The position numbers and the translations under genes are program-made. Below are positions 34,736 to 47,802 of a DNA stretch of 64,000 nt, piece after piece (position 1 is the stretch's first letter; every line of letters starts with the position of its first letter). Origin of the DNA: Colletotrichum lupini (Eukaryota; Ascomycota; Sordariomycetes; Glomerellales; Glomerellaceae); assembly GCF_023278565.1 (NCBI RefSeq), contig NC_064678.1:2914001-2978000 (forward strand), in the 5' to 3' direction. The notes beneath the pieces are model-generated. The model saw only the letters and a list, made by a program, of their open reading frames with translations. It did not search any database and was not told the origin of the DNA.

Positions 34736-37093
34736 ATATATACCTATTTATAATTTAATTCTTTTTATTTACTTTTTTCTTTAGTATTAACTATTTACGT
34801 ATATATATTAATAATTTCGTATAAAATACTCCCTTTCTTAATAATTATATACGCCGTATAATACTTATAATAAGCGCTTAATATAGCATTCTAGCCCGTA
34901 TTAAGGGTATATAGCTCCTAACGGTCCCCGTATACTAACTTACGTAGTACCCTAACGACCTTACGTCCTATAAAATAACCTCTTACCTCCTTACTAATAC
35001 GTATACCTCTATATAATAACTTCCTTATTATACGGATTTTTATATTATTTATAGGCTCTTTATCTTCCTTTTTAAAGACTTTTTACTAGATCTATAACCT
35101 TAGTATTATATAGGTTAATATATACTACCCTATACTATTTAATATTATTATATTAACTTATATAATCTAGCCCTAGCGTTAGATTAAGCTTAACCCCAAG
35201 ATCACTAAGAATAGCTATTATATACCCCCGGACATCGCCGTAACTTATACTTAAGTTACTAATACTATTTAAACGACTATATATAGTAACGCTAAGATTA
35301 GTACCGAGTCGTGCGCCTATTATAAAGTTAGTAAAAGTATTTTTACTAATTACGATATTTTTATAAGTAAGGGCTACTTTAATTATAATTATATATTTAC
35401 TATATACGAGTATACGCTCGTTACGCCTCCTATTATTACTTATATATTACCCTATACTACCTTATATTTATTTATAGTTTATTAATAGTTCGTACTAGCT
35501 TATAATACGCTTATTAAAGTCGTTAAGTATAGTCGTAACTATAAGGGCTATAATAAAGTCCGTATCGGCGCTCTACTTAAGTCTCTAAGTACTATCCCCG
35601 CTATATACCTCTATATAATAATAGAAGCCCTTAAATAAGTAGCTAAGTAAGCTAAAAATAATAAAGAGGGTATATATAATAATATATAAAATTATAAAGA
35701 GCGTTACTAACTTATATAAACTCTAAGTAAGGAGTAATTAATTCGATATTTTTATATAGTATAATATAGGAGTTTATATAAGTATATATTAAAATATAGT
35801 ATAATTAGGCTTAATACCTAGATAGTAAAGCCCTTACGGAGTCGTAGGGTACTTATTAATTATAAACTAAAATATACGCGCTTAGTTTAGCTTATAAAAA
35901 GCCATAACTAACCGTATAAAGGCTCCCCCTAAAGTTTAATATTTCTAATAAAATTATAAAACTTTTATTTATTATATATTATCGTTATATACTTTTCTAT
36001 CCTTTTTAGCGTTATAGATCCCTATAAGCGTCTATATTTTTATATATATATTTATAAAACCTAGTAAGTAAAAGGATACCCCTATATATCGCTATAATTA
36101 TATATAAATATTTACCCCTTATTTAAAATTTCTTTTTTAGTTTCTTATTTTATATATTACTACTTTTTTAAAATAGTACGACTGCGTATTAATCTTTTAC
36201 CATATTAAACGATAATTATTATAAAATTAGAGAATAATTAGACTTATAATATAATTATTATATATATTTTTATAGTTTTTAATACTAGAATTATAAAGCG
36301 AACTTTCGAATATTAACTTACGAAATAGGACTTATAACGAGAAGAGCGTACGGTCTTTTCTAAGGATCTATTAATTTATATCTAAAAATTATTCTTTTAA
36401 TAATACTTAAATAATAAAAATATTCTTTTTTAACTCTAGTCTAAAGGATTTATAATTACGGCTATAGGATTATTAATACTTCGTTAATAAAATTAGCTTT
36501 AATAACGATAAATACTAAAATAGCTCGCAATTATATAATAATAATTAAAAAAGTTCTTTTTTAGTATACTAGAGGTTACTTACTATACTAAAAAATATAG
36601 TAAAGAGTATTTTTATATATAAGTTTACTAATAAGCTTATATTATTAGCTAAGATAAACTATACTTTATATATTATAAAACCTTTTTATAATAAGTTTAA
36701 AATCGGTTAAGTAAGATAAAGTACTATTATAAAAGGTTTATAACTCCTAGACTAAATTATATTTAGTTTTTAAATACGTATAATAAGCTTTTACTATTTA
36801 GATTTAAGATCTATACTAGTATTAATACTTATTCGTAGTTTATTATATAGTTCTATATAGGGGTTTTTACTTATACGTCCTAGAATATATTTATATAATA
36901 TCTTACCGTTATTTAATAATAGGGATTTATGCTATTACGAGTTTATTTAAACTAAGAGAAAGAAACCGTTTTTATATTTAGTATTTATTATTACTTTTTA
37001 TAATACTATTTAATAATAAAAAGTCTAATTATATTCCATAATTACTAAATCTTTAGTAAAAGTATTCTAGCACGTATAGCTTTAACGAGGTAA

Positions 37094-37579
37094 TGCGGGA
37101 TATTCTTATAAAGAATATAAAAAGTGAATATTCATATAGAAGCAAGAATATATGAATATAGGGGAAATAAGCGTATATAAAAGAGGTTTTTGTAGTAAAG
37201 AGAGTAATATAGTTGAATTACTATATGAGAAGTTGCTTGCTTAACGAAAGGTCTAGGTAGGCAAATACACGCCTATATATAGGCATAAAAACCTCCTACT
37301 AGAATATTCCATTGCTTATTAATTATGATATAATTAATAAGCGTATACGTAAGTGAATGCGTAATCGTAGTACGTAATTCCGCCTCGAGTAAATTCCAGA
37401 TTATTCAGTTACCTTCCAGTACTTTCCATTGCTCACGTAAGCTTATATAAGCAGTATTGCTTACATAATCAATACCTATAATAATCTACAGAAATCGTAG
37501 ATTAATATGGTATATAGTTTGCTTACGTAATATTGATAATAAGGCGAATAATAAGGTAACTTTGTTTACCTTCGTAACA
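37094..37579. mobile_element. Probable solo or terminal LTR, largely spared by RIP
   Basis: A 486-base segment starting TGCGGGATATTC and ending CTTCGTAACA, so it has the TG..CA ends of a long terminal repeat. Unlike its surroundings it keeps many CpA and TpG steps. TATA-like sequences exist on both strands (gcttatataagc; cctatatataggc), so orientation is open. No matching 5-base target duplication was found at these exact ends, and no second copy was noticed in this window. The TG/CA limits are inferred. Confidence 0.42.
37314..37342. repeat. Inverted repeat within the LTR-like segment
   Basis: Arms of 13 bases (GCTTATTAATTAT and its complement) flank a GAT loop. Such a hairpin could lie in the leader of an element transcript. 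Confidence 0.75.
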
Positions 37580-39290
37580 CTTATCGAATTCGTTATTAAA
37601 AAGGTCGCCCTTACGTTATTTCTAATTAGCTATAGTAACTATATTATTAACTTACGTTACGAACTATATAAGACTTTATATAGCTAGTTAACTAAAACTA
37701 AGTTTAATAACTATTAAACGCTATTTAGAATAGTAATAATCTAAACGCATATCTTCCTTAAGCTACCTTATAAATTTATACTTTAATTATTAAGGGCTCC
37801 CTAACTATATTAGCTAAAAGTACGAAGTTTAGCGAGGTTAATTATCCTTATTTTAAAGCGTATTAATATCTTCGTATTTATCTAAAGTAATATATACGTA
37901 ATAAGCTTTAACTAAAAGTTACTTTACTTAGTAAACTATAGGGTAGTATTATATAAGTTAAGTAAAGATTAAAAGACTTTAGAATTAATCTTAGAGTATT
38001 AAATAGCTTTGTAATTACGAACGATACTAAGGACGAAGAGGAATTATAAATATAATTATAGTTTACTCTAAACTATTTACTAACGAGAATGCTCGTTTCT
38101 ATCTTTATAGTATACTAGGTTATTTACTATCGTAAACTTTATTTTTTTATCGAACTATTATAATCTCGTCTTTTTTATCGTTTTTATCTTTTTAAACTTT
38201 TTTCTTAGCCTTTACCTCTTTCTTAACGATTTTCTTTTCTTACTTAATTAATAATTCCTCTTTAATTTTTATCGTTAGTTTAATACTAATACTTATTAAA
38301 AGCCGTGTTTTTAGAATATTTCTATACGTCGTTTTACTTAAAGTTTTAGTTATAATTAGCTTTATACGACCTTTTCCTTTCTTTACTAACTAAGGTTTAA
38401 TAATTAATAACTTAATTTTAATTTAAAAAATAATAAAAAGTTAATAATGTTTTTTTTTAAGATCGTAGCTTTAAAAAAGAATATTTTTAAACTTATAGCT
38501 TTATATACTACTTTATAGTATTTTAAAATATTATAAGGATTTTTTATATTAATTAGAAATACTATTTACTTTATTAAAAGAATTTACTAATTTATTATAA
38601 AATATAAAATAATAGATCGTATTATATTTTAATATAAAATAAACGTCGAGAAGTAATTAAACTAAACTTTCTTAATAAACTTCTTAATAATTTAGATATT
38701 AGTATAAGTCGTTACTTAGAAACCGTTAAGTTCGTTCTTAAAAAAGGATGCGTTATATAATATAATAAAGATATTAATTATTAGTAATTACTTTAGCTCC
38801 TTTTTCGTTTACTAAATACTTCGTTCCCGCTCTTTTAAGCCCGTAAAAAGAGATTTTATTAATATTAAAGCTTATACGCTTATACGTTCTTATTATATAA
38901 AAAAGGCAGAGCTTATATAAGTATTATTATTAATTAGTCGTTTTAAAATAGCTTTATAAAGAGGTATCGTAAGGTTAATTAGTTTAATAACGTCTTATAT
39001 AAAAACTAGAAGTTATTATAAATTTATATTATAATATCTATAAGCGAGCTATTAGTTTAATAACTTAAGTAAAAAGTAATTTTTGCTCGTAAGAAGGTAA
39101 AAAGTAGTAGTTGTTTTTATAATAAAGTTATAAAAAGAAGAAAAACTTTTATATTAAGGTACGATATTACGCAATTTTATATACTACCGTACGGTCTAAT
39201 ATATTACGAAATTAAAGTACTTTTTAAGCCGTAAATCTCTATAACCCCTATTTATAGATTATTATACTAGTCTAGACCCTATCCTAGGTA

Positions 39291-42200
39291 GTGGGGTGAC
39301 CGTAAAATACGATTTCTGCTTTGACATATGAAAAAAGTGTTTTGGCGGAGTGCCTCTTGCAGTCTGCCGTAGCTAACCTTGGGCAAATGACGGGGGGGAA
39401 ACATCCATCCGAATCGAAATGGGGGGGAGAAAAACAAAAATGCGGCGGCGGGTGGTGATGGAGTCCCTGGACCATGAATGCGAGCGAGGAAGAAAAAAAA
39501 AGGGTGGTGGTCGGTGCAGTGCCCGCCGGCCCCTCACTCACATTTTGGCAAGAGCGAAAGAAAGGGAGGTCGGGGGACCGCTGCAACAGGGATCACCTGC
39601 TGATTGCACGAATTGCGCCAGTTGCTCATTAGACGCGTGTATCGATTAGTACCTTGCCTAAGACTTCGCCATCAAGAGGTACAGATGCTTCGTATCTTGA
39701 AATTAGGCAGGAAAGAGAGCACTGTTGGAGAAGTGTCTCTCTCCTTCTGTTGATGCTATCACCACTCAAGATTTTATTCCAAGAGGCAAGAGCAAGATAC
39801 TCAAGGTACTCCATAGGATCTGCCTTACGTCGCAGGTACCCATGGCAGCGGGGCAGTTCGTACCTCACACCGCATTCTCAGGGAAGGAACTCTCAAAAAA
39901 CCACCAGGTCGGTGTGATCAAATGATGGAACCCGTCAAGTCTAATAGCGTGCTTTGGGCCCCCTCCTATTCCCCAATTCCCCTCTTCCTTGGGCCCCTTG
40001 GACAATTGGCCGCTAAATAACCTCGATAAAGACAAAATGAGGCAAATCTCATGAACCAAGCGGATACCTTCCTGTGTACGGACTACGGAGTGCAGATACC
40101 TCGAATCCATCGCATTTCATTCTCTGCAGTCTCCAGATCATACGGTATACCTTGCGGATGCCAGTACCGAATACTCTATCGAGCAATTTAGCAACTCGGC
40201 ACCATTTCCGTCCACCTACCGACCGACCCAAGTTTGTGGCTTGCCCTAAGTCTGAATACCCCGTACGGATACGCATTTCTTCCCGCTATCTCTACCAAGG
40301 TTCCAGAGAAACTTGGACCCTGGCCGTTGAAGCGCCATCTGCGGCAGCGGGTTCTCTCATTTACCCAAGATTCTGCTGTCCACCATTACGAGCAGCCAAA
40401 TATCCAGACACTGATACAAATACCTACCATCCGTGCTTGCTTTGCATCTACGGAGTAGACTGAAGACAGATATACCAGTCTACTCGACCTCTCCAATAGG
40501 TACGAGGCGTCGGCTGCTAACATCATCTAGCATCCAATGTCGACGCCTCGCACGTATGGATAGCTTGGCTAGCATGGCTAGGTTGACATCAACTCTATTC
40601 GTGCTCTTTCCGTACAACCGAACAAGCACGACTCGCCCAGGTCCCAGCGACCCAGATCAAGTTTCGGGTTGTTGCAACCATCGCACGCGTGTAAGCTTCG
40701 CGGGCGTCGTCCCTCAGTCAGCGACTTTCGCGTTGCTGCATCCCATCTTCTCGTCGCTCTCTGTCTTTACTCCGTCCGTAATTCGTTCCAAACTTTGCCG
40801 CGACTCGTCCCAAATTGAGGGGCATCCAACCGTCGAAAAGAGCTTCCCGCGTTTGTCAAGCTCGCTGCTATTTCGACGCGTCTCTCGTTCCCGTTTGGGG
40901 CTAATTGGGACACTGCCGCGCCCGCCATCACGGTCCAGCAGCAGTTCGGAGCTGCAAAGATGCGTCCCCGCGTCACCGCGGGCCGTTTGTTGTCCTCGTC
41001 GCCGCATCAACCAAGAGGAAGACCCTGGGGGGAAAAGTGACATGGGGGGTGACGGTGAGGGTCAAGTGCCTCAACGCCCAAAAGCAAGATGCCCATCTGT
41101 CCAGTGGAATTTGGGGGTTCTGTGGCAAAACGGCCTGCTAGCCAGGATTCCGAATGCTTGGGGGTCCCGCCATATGCAATCTGCAACCTGCAATCCTCCT
41201 CTCCGCCGCCCGTCCTTGGAGGAACACCGGTCGGTATTCAACCACAGCCAACCAAGCCGTTTCCCGACCAGACGCCCGTCACGTAATTTGTCCGTTGTGG
41301 TCCTGTGCCGAGGATCGCAGGAAGTTCATCCCTCGTCTCCTAGGACGACCATCGACGAGCCCAATGCCAACGTCGACGGGAGTCAGCAGGGCTTCTCGCA
41401 ATTATCAAATGCCTTCCCTTCAACCTGGATATCTTTCGGTATGGAGTAGCCAACGTGGACTCATAGCATTGGGCGGGTCACTATCACTAGCTAACAATGG
41501 CAAACCCCAGCCTATAATGATTGGCTCTGCATTCGGCCCCGAGCGGTGGCTTGTCTTACGGGATGGATTGATGATTTGCTTTTGCAACCAACGGTACGAA
41601 TACCTGCCACTTGTCATTCGCAACAATTGGCCGACCCAACAGTCCAATGGAGGACGCTGGCAACCCATACATTCGCCGTGCGTCTGTGGATCTTGAACGC
41701 AAAGTTCGAAAATTGCTTCATGCAACTTCAGTCGGTCGGGCTCTTCGTAGACTCTTCTCGCTTGCAGATCCAAGCTGTCAGAGCAACTTCGGTTGCGGCC
41801 GACTATTGGGTACCAGAGGAATTTCAGGACAATCATATGAAGGGACATGATACATCAACACAAAACCGCATCGCCTTGGTTCCTGATGCAGACCATCATT
41901 TCGTGGGATATTGTTTTGCCCAGGCCAACGACCAATCACCGAACATGATCTCCGGGCCTCTGCGTTTGTTTTCTTAATAAGGTGCTGCTATAGTCCTTAA
42001 CCACACCGCCTGCCTCATCGTCTCGCAGAACAGGGGCCCAGCAGATCTCTGTTTCGAACTCCCTCCGTCTGTAATGCGAGCCATCAAATTTGGGATCTAC
42101 AGGGCACTGACATTCACAAACCAATTCGTCTTTGGTGATTCCGTCAGCAACAAGTCATCTCATGTGGACTTTGAGAGGTTTGGTGACTAGAGCGAGCAGA

Positions 42201-44180
42201 ACCAATCGGCGATCCAAACCCAACCCATAAGTGAATCGCCTCACCTGAGCTATAGAATAAGGTTCGATCGAGTCGGCCAACCGTCGACGGAGCATTATCA
42301 AGCCTCGAAGCAGCCCGCTAGGCCGATGTCCATTATCGAAGCCTGAAAGTGGCTTTTCAAGACTACAGTTGAAGCTCTCGGGAAGAACCCCTGAGTCTTG
42401 ACAAGCTCTCCAGCTCTTATTACGACTCACTACCCGATCATTGATCTACCCTAGGTGCTGCCTCTAAGTCAAAGGAAACACTAACCCTCTGGCTCCATTT
42501 CAGCCCCGAGCCCGGGCTGCGTCGAGTCCCCAGCTTCTGCGCCCAACGCCCGACAGTTAAGGATCAATCATCCCGCCCCTCGTGTACACAGATAGCGTGT
42601 ACAGAAGTACGGTTATTACGGGCAGACGAGCAGAGTACGGTACGCTGGTCACCGCGCCGCCGATAGTCTTAGAGCTCAAGCCTGCCACAGGGCAGGTCAA
42701 CCTTGCCCTGGATAACTTGGACTGGCATGCGATGGCAGAAACAAGACAGGGTCCGAGCTGATCAAGGGATGCATGCCTCCTTTTCTCTCTGGTGTACACT
42801 CTGGCATCTGGGTTGCCAATTGCCTTCTCTGCCCCATTCCGTCCGTCCCGTTTTCCGTTCTTCGGGCTTCCGAGCGGCGTCCACAACTCAACCTTTCTTC
42901 CTCTCCTTTGTTACAGCTGCAAATACACTCATGGGCTGATGATTCTAGAAGCACTGACCAACGCAGACGGCCAAAGTCATGGTCTAATCTCCCATATTCC
43001 CGTTTCATGGAGGCTCCTTCTTGGCCGGCAATCCATCGCCTTCAGTCCCAAGTTACTGATTCAAATATTTCATCCAACGTCAGGGGATCTTATTGAGTTG
43101 ACCAAATGGTAGATCAGTTGACACTGAGAACAGCCAAAGTTTCGCACGAGGAGGCTTGCACCACTGGCAACCTCTATCGACGGGAGAGTTACTTCCTGGC
43201 TTCAAGAGCTGAAACAGCCGGCCAGAATAACTCGAACTTAGACTCATCCATCGCCATCGTGTGCCTAGGTACTCTGTGACTATTTGCTTTCTGTTGTGTA
43301 GACAGACGGCACGGAGACAAATGTCTCTCTATGAATGGGCCGATCCAACATTCCACTTTCCTCAGACAACTTCCTCACCGTCTTTCCAGATCTCGTGGAT
43401 ATTCCGACTTCTTATTGATCAGCCATAGCTAACCAATATCCGTTTCTGTGGCTCTTGGGTCTCCCCTTTCCATGGGCAATCAGCCAGACGGGTTTGGAGG
43501 AACGGGTGCGGGAGGCGTGGCCGTACAGGCAGAGACGCACACCAACAACTAAGCTCGTTGCCGCTGGATCGTAGACAATGTGGTCAAGCTCCAGTGGGTT
43601 TACTGTTCCTGCAAGACGAGGCCATTTCCAATGTGCGTTCTGATACGGGTAAGTGGTAGGGAAGGGATGGGGGCCATGGATGACATTTGCTGTGTGGCAG
43701 AAGCTTACTGGAGCATGTGATGGCTGCCACGGGCTCTGTGGATTGCGGTCTGCGGCCTGCTGGCATCGGACCCAGTTCCCCATGCTGCGGCCCAAATCAC
43801 ATGCAGCGGAGGCTTGCAGCTTGAGGGGAGCTTCCGCCGGTCCAGCCGGGCAGCTCCAATGACATTCCCCATGCACCAATCCACATCGTAACCTCAACGT
43901 CTCACACAGCTTCACAGCTTCCGGACATTTTGGACAAACTTAGCTCAAGCGCATCTGAGCTATCTACGCAGAAGACAAACACAGATCGCGTTACCATCCG
44001 TCTCATCATCCCCTTGCTTTTGCAGCGAACTGCACGCGCACCCACACTGCCAGGCGGCTGTCCGCTAAACGATGACGTGACCTCCCTTCAACGACCATCA
44101 ACCCACCATCAAACGAAACAACCGCCGGCGCATCCTCTGCTACAACTACCACCACACACCCTGCGCAGAAGGTACGAATC
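39291..44180. other. 4.9 kb gene-poor flank between RIP island and PEX gene
   Basis: Composition returns to normal abruptly at about 39.29 kb. The longest open frame (338 codons from 40433) has no codon bias or family resemblance and is overlapped by equally long frames in other phases. A TACGGAGTA motif lies at 40449-40457. The last 250 bases are C-rich on the plus strand and should be promoter and leader for the peroxisome gene. Confidence 0.55.
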
Positions 44181-45775
44181 ATGGACGAGTATACGGCCGA
44201 CCTCTTCATATCTCGCGACGATGCCTCGGATCATCAGCCCCATGCGCAGCCACCTCCGACTGTGGTGGTTGACGAGTGGCCTCACGATTCCGACGTCAGC
44301 GAGGGCACCCCGTCCAAGAAGTCTCCCTCCGGCCTGCGCTCGCGCATCGCGAATAACCTCAGCAAGAAGACGAGCATTCAAGATCGTCTAGTCGAGAGGT
44401 GAAGCCTACTTTCTCATAGCCACAACTCTATCTTCTTGAGAAAGAAACTGACGCTAACTGAACCGCTTCACCCAGGCTCCTCCAACAGGTCATCCCCGAG
44501 AGCTCTGATGGCCTCACAAGCGGCGGCGACGATCCCCTCGCCCCGGGCTTCTCCCCGGACAAGACGAGCACCTTTTCCGAGCGGCCCAACTTCAACATCA
44601 CCACAATGTCCAACAATTTCCGCCGCTTCAACGCCCGCATCGGCGTCGTCTTCAAGTTCCAGGCCCGCGTCGTCCGCCTCCTCAGCTGGCGCCGCCCAAC
44701 ACACACCCTATCCCTCCTCGCCGTCTATACATTTGTCTGTCTGGACCCGTACCTCTTAACCGTCGTGCCCCTCGCCGGCTTCCTCCTCGCCGTCTTCATC
44801 CCTTCCTTCCTCGCCCGCCACCCGGCTCCGCCCTCCGGCACCCTATCCTCGGAGCAATCAGTCGGCTACTCCCCAAAAGGTCCGCCCCTTGCCCCCGCCC
44901 GGACTGTGAAGCCCGTCAAGGAGCTTAGCAAGGACTTCTTCCGCAACATGCGCGACCTTCAAAACTCAATGGACGACTTCTGCGTCGCCCACGACGGCGT
45001 TGTCGCCACCGTCCTCCCCATCACGAACTTCTCCAACGAGGCCCTCTCTTCGGCCCTCTTCCTCGCCCTCACCCTCACCACGGTCCTCATGACCACCTTC
45101 GCCTCCCTCCTCCCCTGGCGCCTCATCGCCCTCCTCGCAGGCTGGGCCGCCATCCTCTCGGGCCACCCGGCCATCGCCCCTCTGCTGACGCACACCCACG
45201 ACACCCACGTCGCGCCCCACGAGGCCCAAGCCCGCTCCAGCGTGGACGCCTGGATCGCGGGCGACATCATCCTCGACTCGGCGCCCGAGACGCGCGAGGT
45301 CGAGATTTTCGAGCTCCAGCGCGCGTCCCACGATGAGTGGGAGCCCTGGCTCTTCTCACCCTCCCCCTACGACCCGCTCTCCCAGCCCCGCATCGCCGGC
45401 GATCGGCCCCGTGGCACGCGCTTCTTCGAGGACGTGTTACCGCCCGACGGGTGGGTTTGGTCCGAGAAGAAGTGGGCGCTGGACCTGTGGAGCAGGGAGT
45501 GGGTGGAGGAGCGCATCATTACGGGCGTCGAGGTCGAGACGGAGGGGGAGAGGTGGGTTTACGACATGTTTGACGAGAATAGTGCTGCTGGCGGCGGCTT
45601 CGGGGGCCCGGTGGACTCGTCGCCGACAACGACGGGGAAGGGGAAGGCGAGAGTTCCTAGCGCGCCGCTCTCGGGGTGGGAGGAAGGGGAGGACGGGACG
45701 GGAAAGAGGGGGGAATGGAGGCGGCGGAGGTGGGTTAGGCTCGTCAAGAGGCGGGCTACGACGAGTACTGCTTGA
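44181..45775 (+). CDS. Peroxisomal membrane protein, PEX28-32 / dysferlin-domain family
   Basis: Exons 44181-44398 and 44476-45775 give 505 residues; the 77-base intron splits an Arg codon (VER-LLQQVIPESSDG). An acidic, disordered N terminus leads into a Pex24-type domain: a helical stretch (FRRFNARIGVVFKFQARVV), hydrophobic hairpin segments at about 149-185 and 262-305, then a dysferlin-like domain from about 345 (EVEIFELQR..WEPWLFSPSPYDP) to about 436 (PPDGWVWSEKKWALD..WVEERI..RWVYDM). Yeast Pex28-Pex32 sit in ER or peroxisome membranes and control peroxisome size, number and ER contact. The family is clear; which member is not, so no symbol is given. The tail is Gly/Pro-rich, then basic. 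Confidence 0.86.
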
Positions 45776-46413
45776 GGGGGTTAGACGAACGGATTGTATA
45801 GTATGGTGATGATAATGACGTGATATTTAATGGGCAGTCGCTTCCAACGTGACCCTCTGATATAAATGTGGACATGAGGTCCTCTCTAGATTTGAGACTG
45901 TACACTAGATCAGATGTGTCCCGCTCGTAGCTCGAGTGTTCTTGATGGAGTACCGGTCAACCCATCACAGCAGTTGTCGAGACGTTTTTTTGCAGTTCAA
46001 AAGTCGTTATCCTAGTGAAGTTACTCTACGAGTGTCTCTCGCCGTCCCGGGTCATCACCTGCGACGGACATGTTCATGTGTGGATAGTTGTTGAATCTTC
46101 TCTCCCGTCGGTTGCTTCTCTCCCATCTGCCGTCTCTCAGACCGAGTCTAAATGCAGCCCTATCCGGCATGCCAGCCGGTTAAAAAAAAAAAGGTGTCAC
46201 CAAACCCCAACCAACACCATAAGAAAAGCTAGAAGAAACGTCCCCGTCGTTCCATCTTTCGGATTAGGTATTCCCTCCGTCCAACTGCCTGACCTCGTCC
46301 CATCCATCCAAGTGTCCCTGAGATGAAATTGCCCATCCCTTTGTTTTTTGGGAAGCAGTCTCCCGCCTCCAGAGGAAAATAGAAAAAAGAACCAAAAGCC
46401 ATCCGTCATCAAT
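45776..46413. other. Convergent intergenic spacer
   Basis: This 638-base spacer separates the stop codons of the PEX-family gene and the GGPP synthase. It should contain both 3' untranslated regions. No gene is supported. Confidence 0.6.
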
Positions 46414-47802
46414 TCATGAAGTCGTGTTCTTGTCGGCGAGGACCATCTTGTCGAGAATCTTGTGCACGCCCTTGGTCAGCCCGCGGCCCTCGTCGATATC
46501 GTCCGCAATCTTGCGCGCGCGGTCAATGAGCACGCCGACGACCTGCTTGGTATACTCGAAGCTCCCCGTGCTCTCCATGCGCGCGACGGCGAAGCGCTTG
46601 ACCTCGACGTCGTTTGTCTTCTGCCCGAGGATGTTGATGAGCTGCAGGTTGGACGGGTCGGAGCGGATGCTGTGGATGATGGGGAAACTGAACTTGCCCT
46701 CGGTCAGGTCCTCGCACATTCCTTTGTTGTCCGAGTACTCCTTGGACGAGAGGTTCATGTAGTCGTCGCGGATCTGGAAGATGAGGCCCATGAGGTTGAC
46801 GAGCTCGGAGCAGTCCGTCAGGCTGCGGGACTCGGCCTGCATGAGCTTGATGCCCAGGCGGAAGAGGCCGCCCGTCTTGTTGCCAACCATTTCGAGGTAA
46901 TCCTCCTCCGTCGGGCAGGTGAGGGTGTCGCGCCAGAAGAGGTCCATGCCCTGGCCGCGGTGAAGGTGGACGAGCTCTTCAGCAAAGATGGAGATTGTCT
47001 TTGGGTTCTTGAGGCGCTGGAGCTCCTGGAGGGCGCAGAAGTAAATGTAGTTTGCCGAGTTGATGGTCTGCGCTACGCCAAAGATGTTGTGGGCGACGGG
47101 GAGGCCGCGGCGGAGGTAGGACGAGTCTTCCACGTCGTCGATGAGGAGGGAGGCCGTGTGCAGCATACCGACGACGTTTGTAATGACATCGATGCTGGCC
47201 TGGGGCACCTCGAGCCAGACGTTAAAGGCCTGGATGAGCTGGGCGCGGAAGTCCTTACCCGGGTGGGCAAAGAGGTAGTCAAAGGGGCCGGTGATGACCT
47301 TGTCCTTCTCCTCGGGCCAGGTCTTGCGGGTGAAGTTGAGGTCAGAGGTCGCGTAGCGCGAGGGGTCCGGGGGCGGGGGAGGCTGCATCGTGAGGGTGAA
47401 GGAGGTGGCTTGGTTGGTCCCCAGGGAAGGGCGGCGAGACCGGTGAGAAGAGTGTGAGAGCGAGTGCTTGTGGGCGTGGGTTTGGCCGTGACCGTTGTTG
47501 GTATTGGTGTGGTAGTTGGCGCGGGAGAGCCAGTCGGTCTCGGGAACGGTACGGAGGGGCCCTTTGGAGGTCGCGGGCATGGGCGCGGCCGCGTGGGCGG
47601 AGAGGGAGACGGGAGCGGCGGCGGCGGCGGAGTGGTGGCCGATGGAGGATTTGCGCGAGGGGATAACGTTTGGCGGGGAATGGGGAAACGAGGAAGAGGG
47701 GTTGTTGGCGGTATTTGTATTCGTAGGGTTTGAAGATTTGTCGGCTGCTTTGTTTGAAGGAGGAGAGGACGACGAGGTCGCCGACGGGTTATTAGGCACC
47801 AT
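46414..47802 (-). CDS. Geranylgeranyl diphosphate synthase
   Basis: Single exon of 462 codons on the minus strand. It is a class I trans-prenyltransferase that condenses farnesyl diphosphate with isopentenyl diphosphate to give the C20 donor for protein prenylation, carotenoids and other terpenoids. The first Asp-rich motif is DDVED (222-226) followed by SSYLRRG; the second is DDYMN (346-350) after FQIR, both typical of fungal GGPP synthases. K-D-F-R (183-186) and the [10 protein letters not shown] helix are also present. About 150 residues of Ser/Asn/Pro/His-rich sequence precede the catalytic core, longer than the core needs and probably disordered. No terpene cyclase or P450 lies nearby, so it is likely the housekeeping enzyme rather than a cluster copy. 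Confidence 0.93.
   Translation of the reverse strand: MVPNNPSATSSSSPPSNKAADKSSNPTNTNTANNPSSSFPHSPPNVIPSRKSSIGHHSAAAAAPVSLSAHAAAPMPATSKGPLRTVPETDWLSRANYHTNTNNGHGQTHAHKHSLSHSSHRSRRPSLGTNQATSFTLTMQPPPPPDPSRYATSDLNFTRKTWPEEKDKVITGPFDYLFAHPGKDFRAQLIQAFNVWLEVPQASIDVITNVVGMLHTASLLIDDVEDSSYLRRGLPVAHNIFGVAQTINSANYIYFCALQELQRLKNPKTISIFAEELVHLHRGQGMDLFWRDTLTCPTEEDYLEMVGNKTGGLFRLGIKLMQAESRSLTDCSELVNLMGLIFQIRDDYMNLSSKEYSDNKGMCEDLTEGKFSFPIIHSIRSDPSNLQLINILGQKTNDVEVKRFAVARMESTGSFEYTKQVVGVLIDRARKIADDIDEGRGLTKGVHKILDKMVLADKNTTS

Larger units (their letters stand above)
34250..39290. mobile_element. AT-rich RIP-degraded repeat island (decayed transposable-element DNA)
   Basis: Base composition changes abruptly at both ends. 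Inside, nearly every line is dominated by TA, AT and AA steps, stops occur every few codons in all frames, and CpA/TpG are almost absent while CpG and GpC persist. That is the outcome of repeat-induced point mutation, which turns CpA into TpA in duplicated DNA during the sexual cycle of many ascomycetes. No open frame of useful length survives. The original element or elements cannot be identified by eye. A less mutated segment lies at 37094-37579. Confidence 0.85.

Noticed and set aside
34250..39290. CRISPR-like or satellite array
   Set aside because: Apparent repetition is low-complexity TA-rich sequence produced by RIP; no regular unit and spacer pattern.
40433..41449. 338-codon open frame in the gene-poor flank
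   Set aside because: No codon bias, no recognisable domain, and comparable frames overlap it in other phases; most likely chance.
46462..47457. 331-codon plus-strand frame opposite GGPP synthase
   Set aside because: Antisense shadow of a GC-ending coding strand; the minus strand encodes a clear enzyme.
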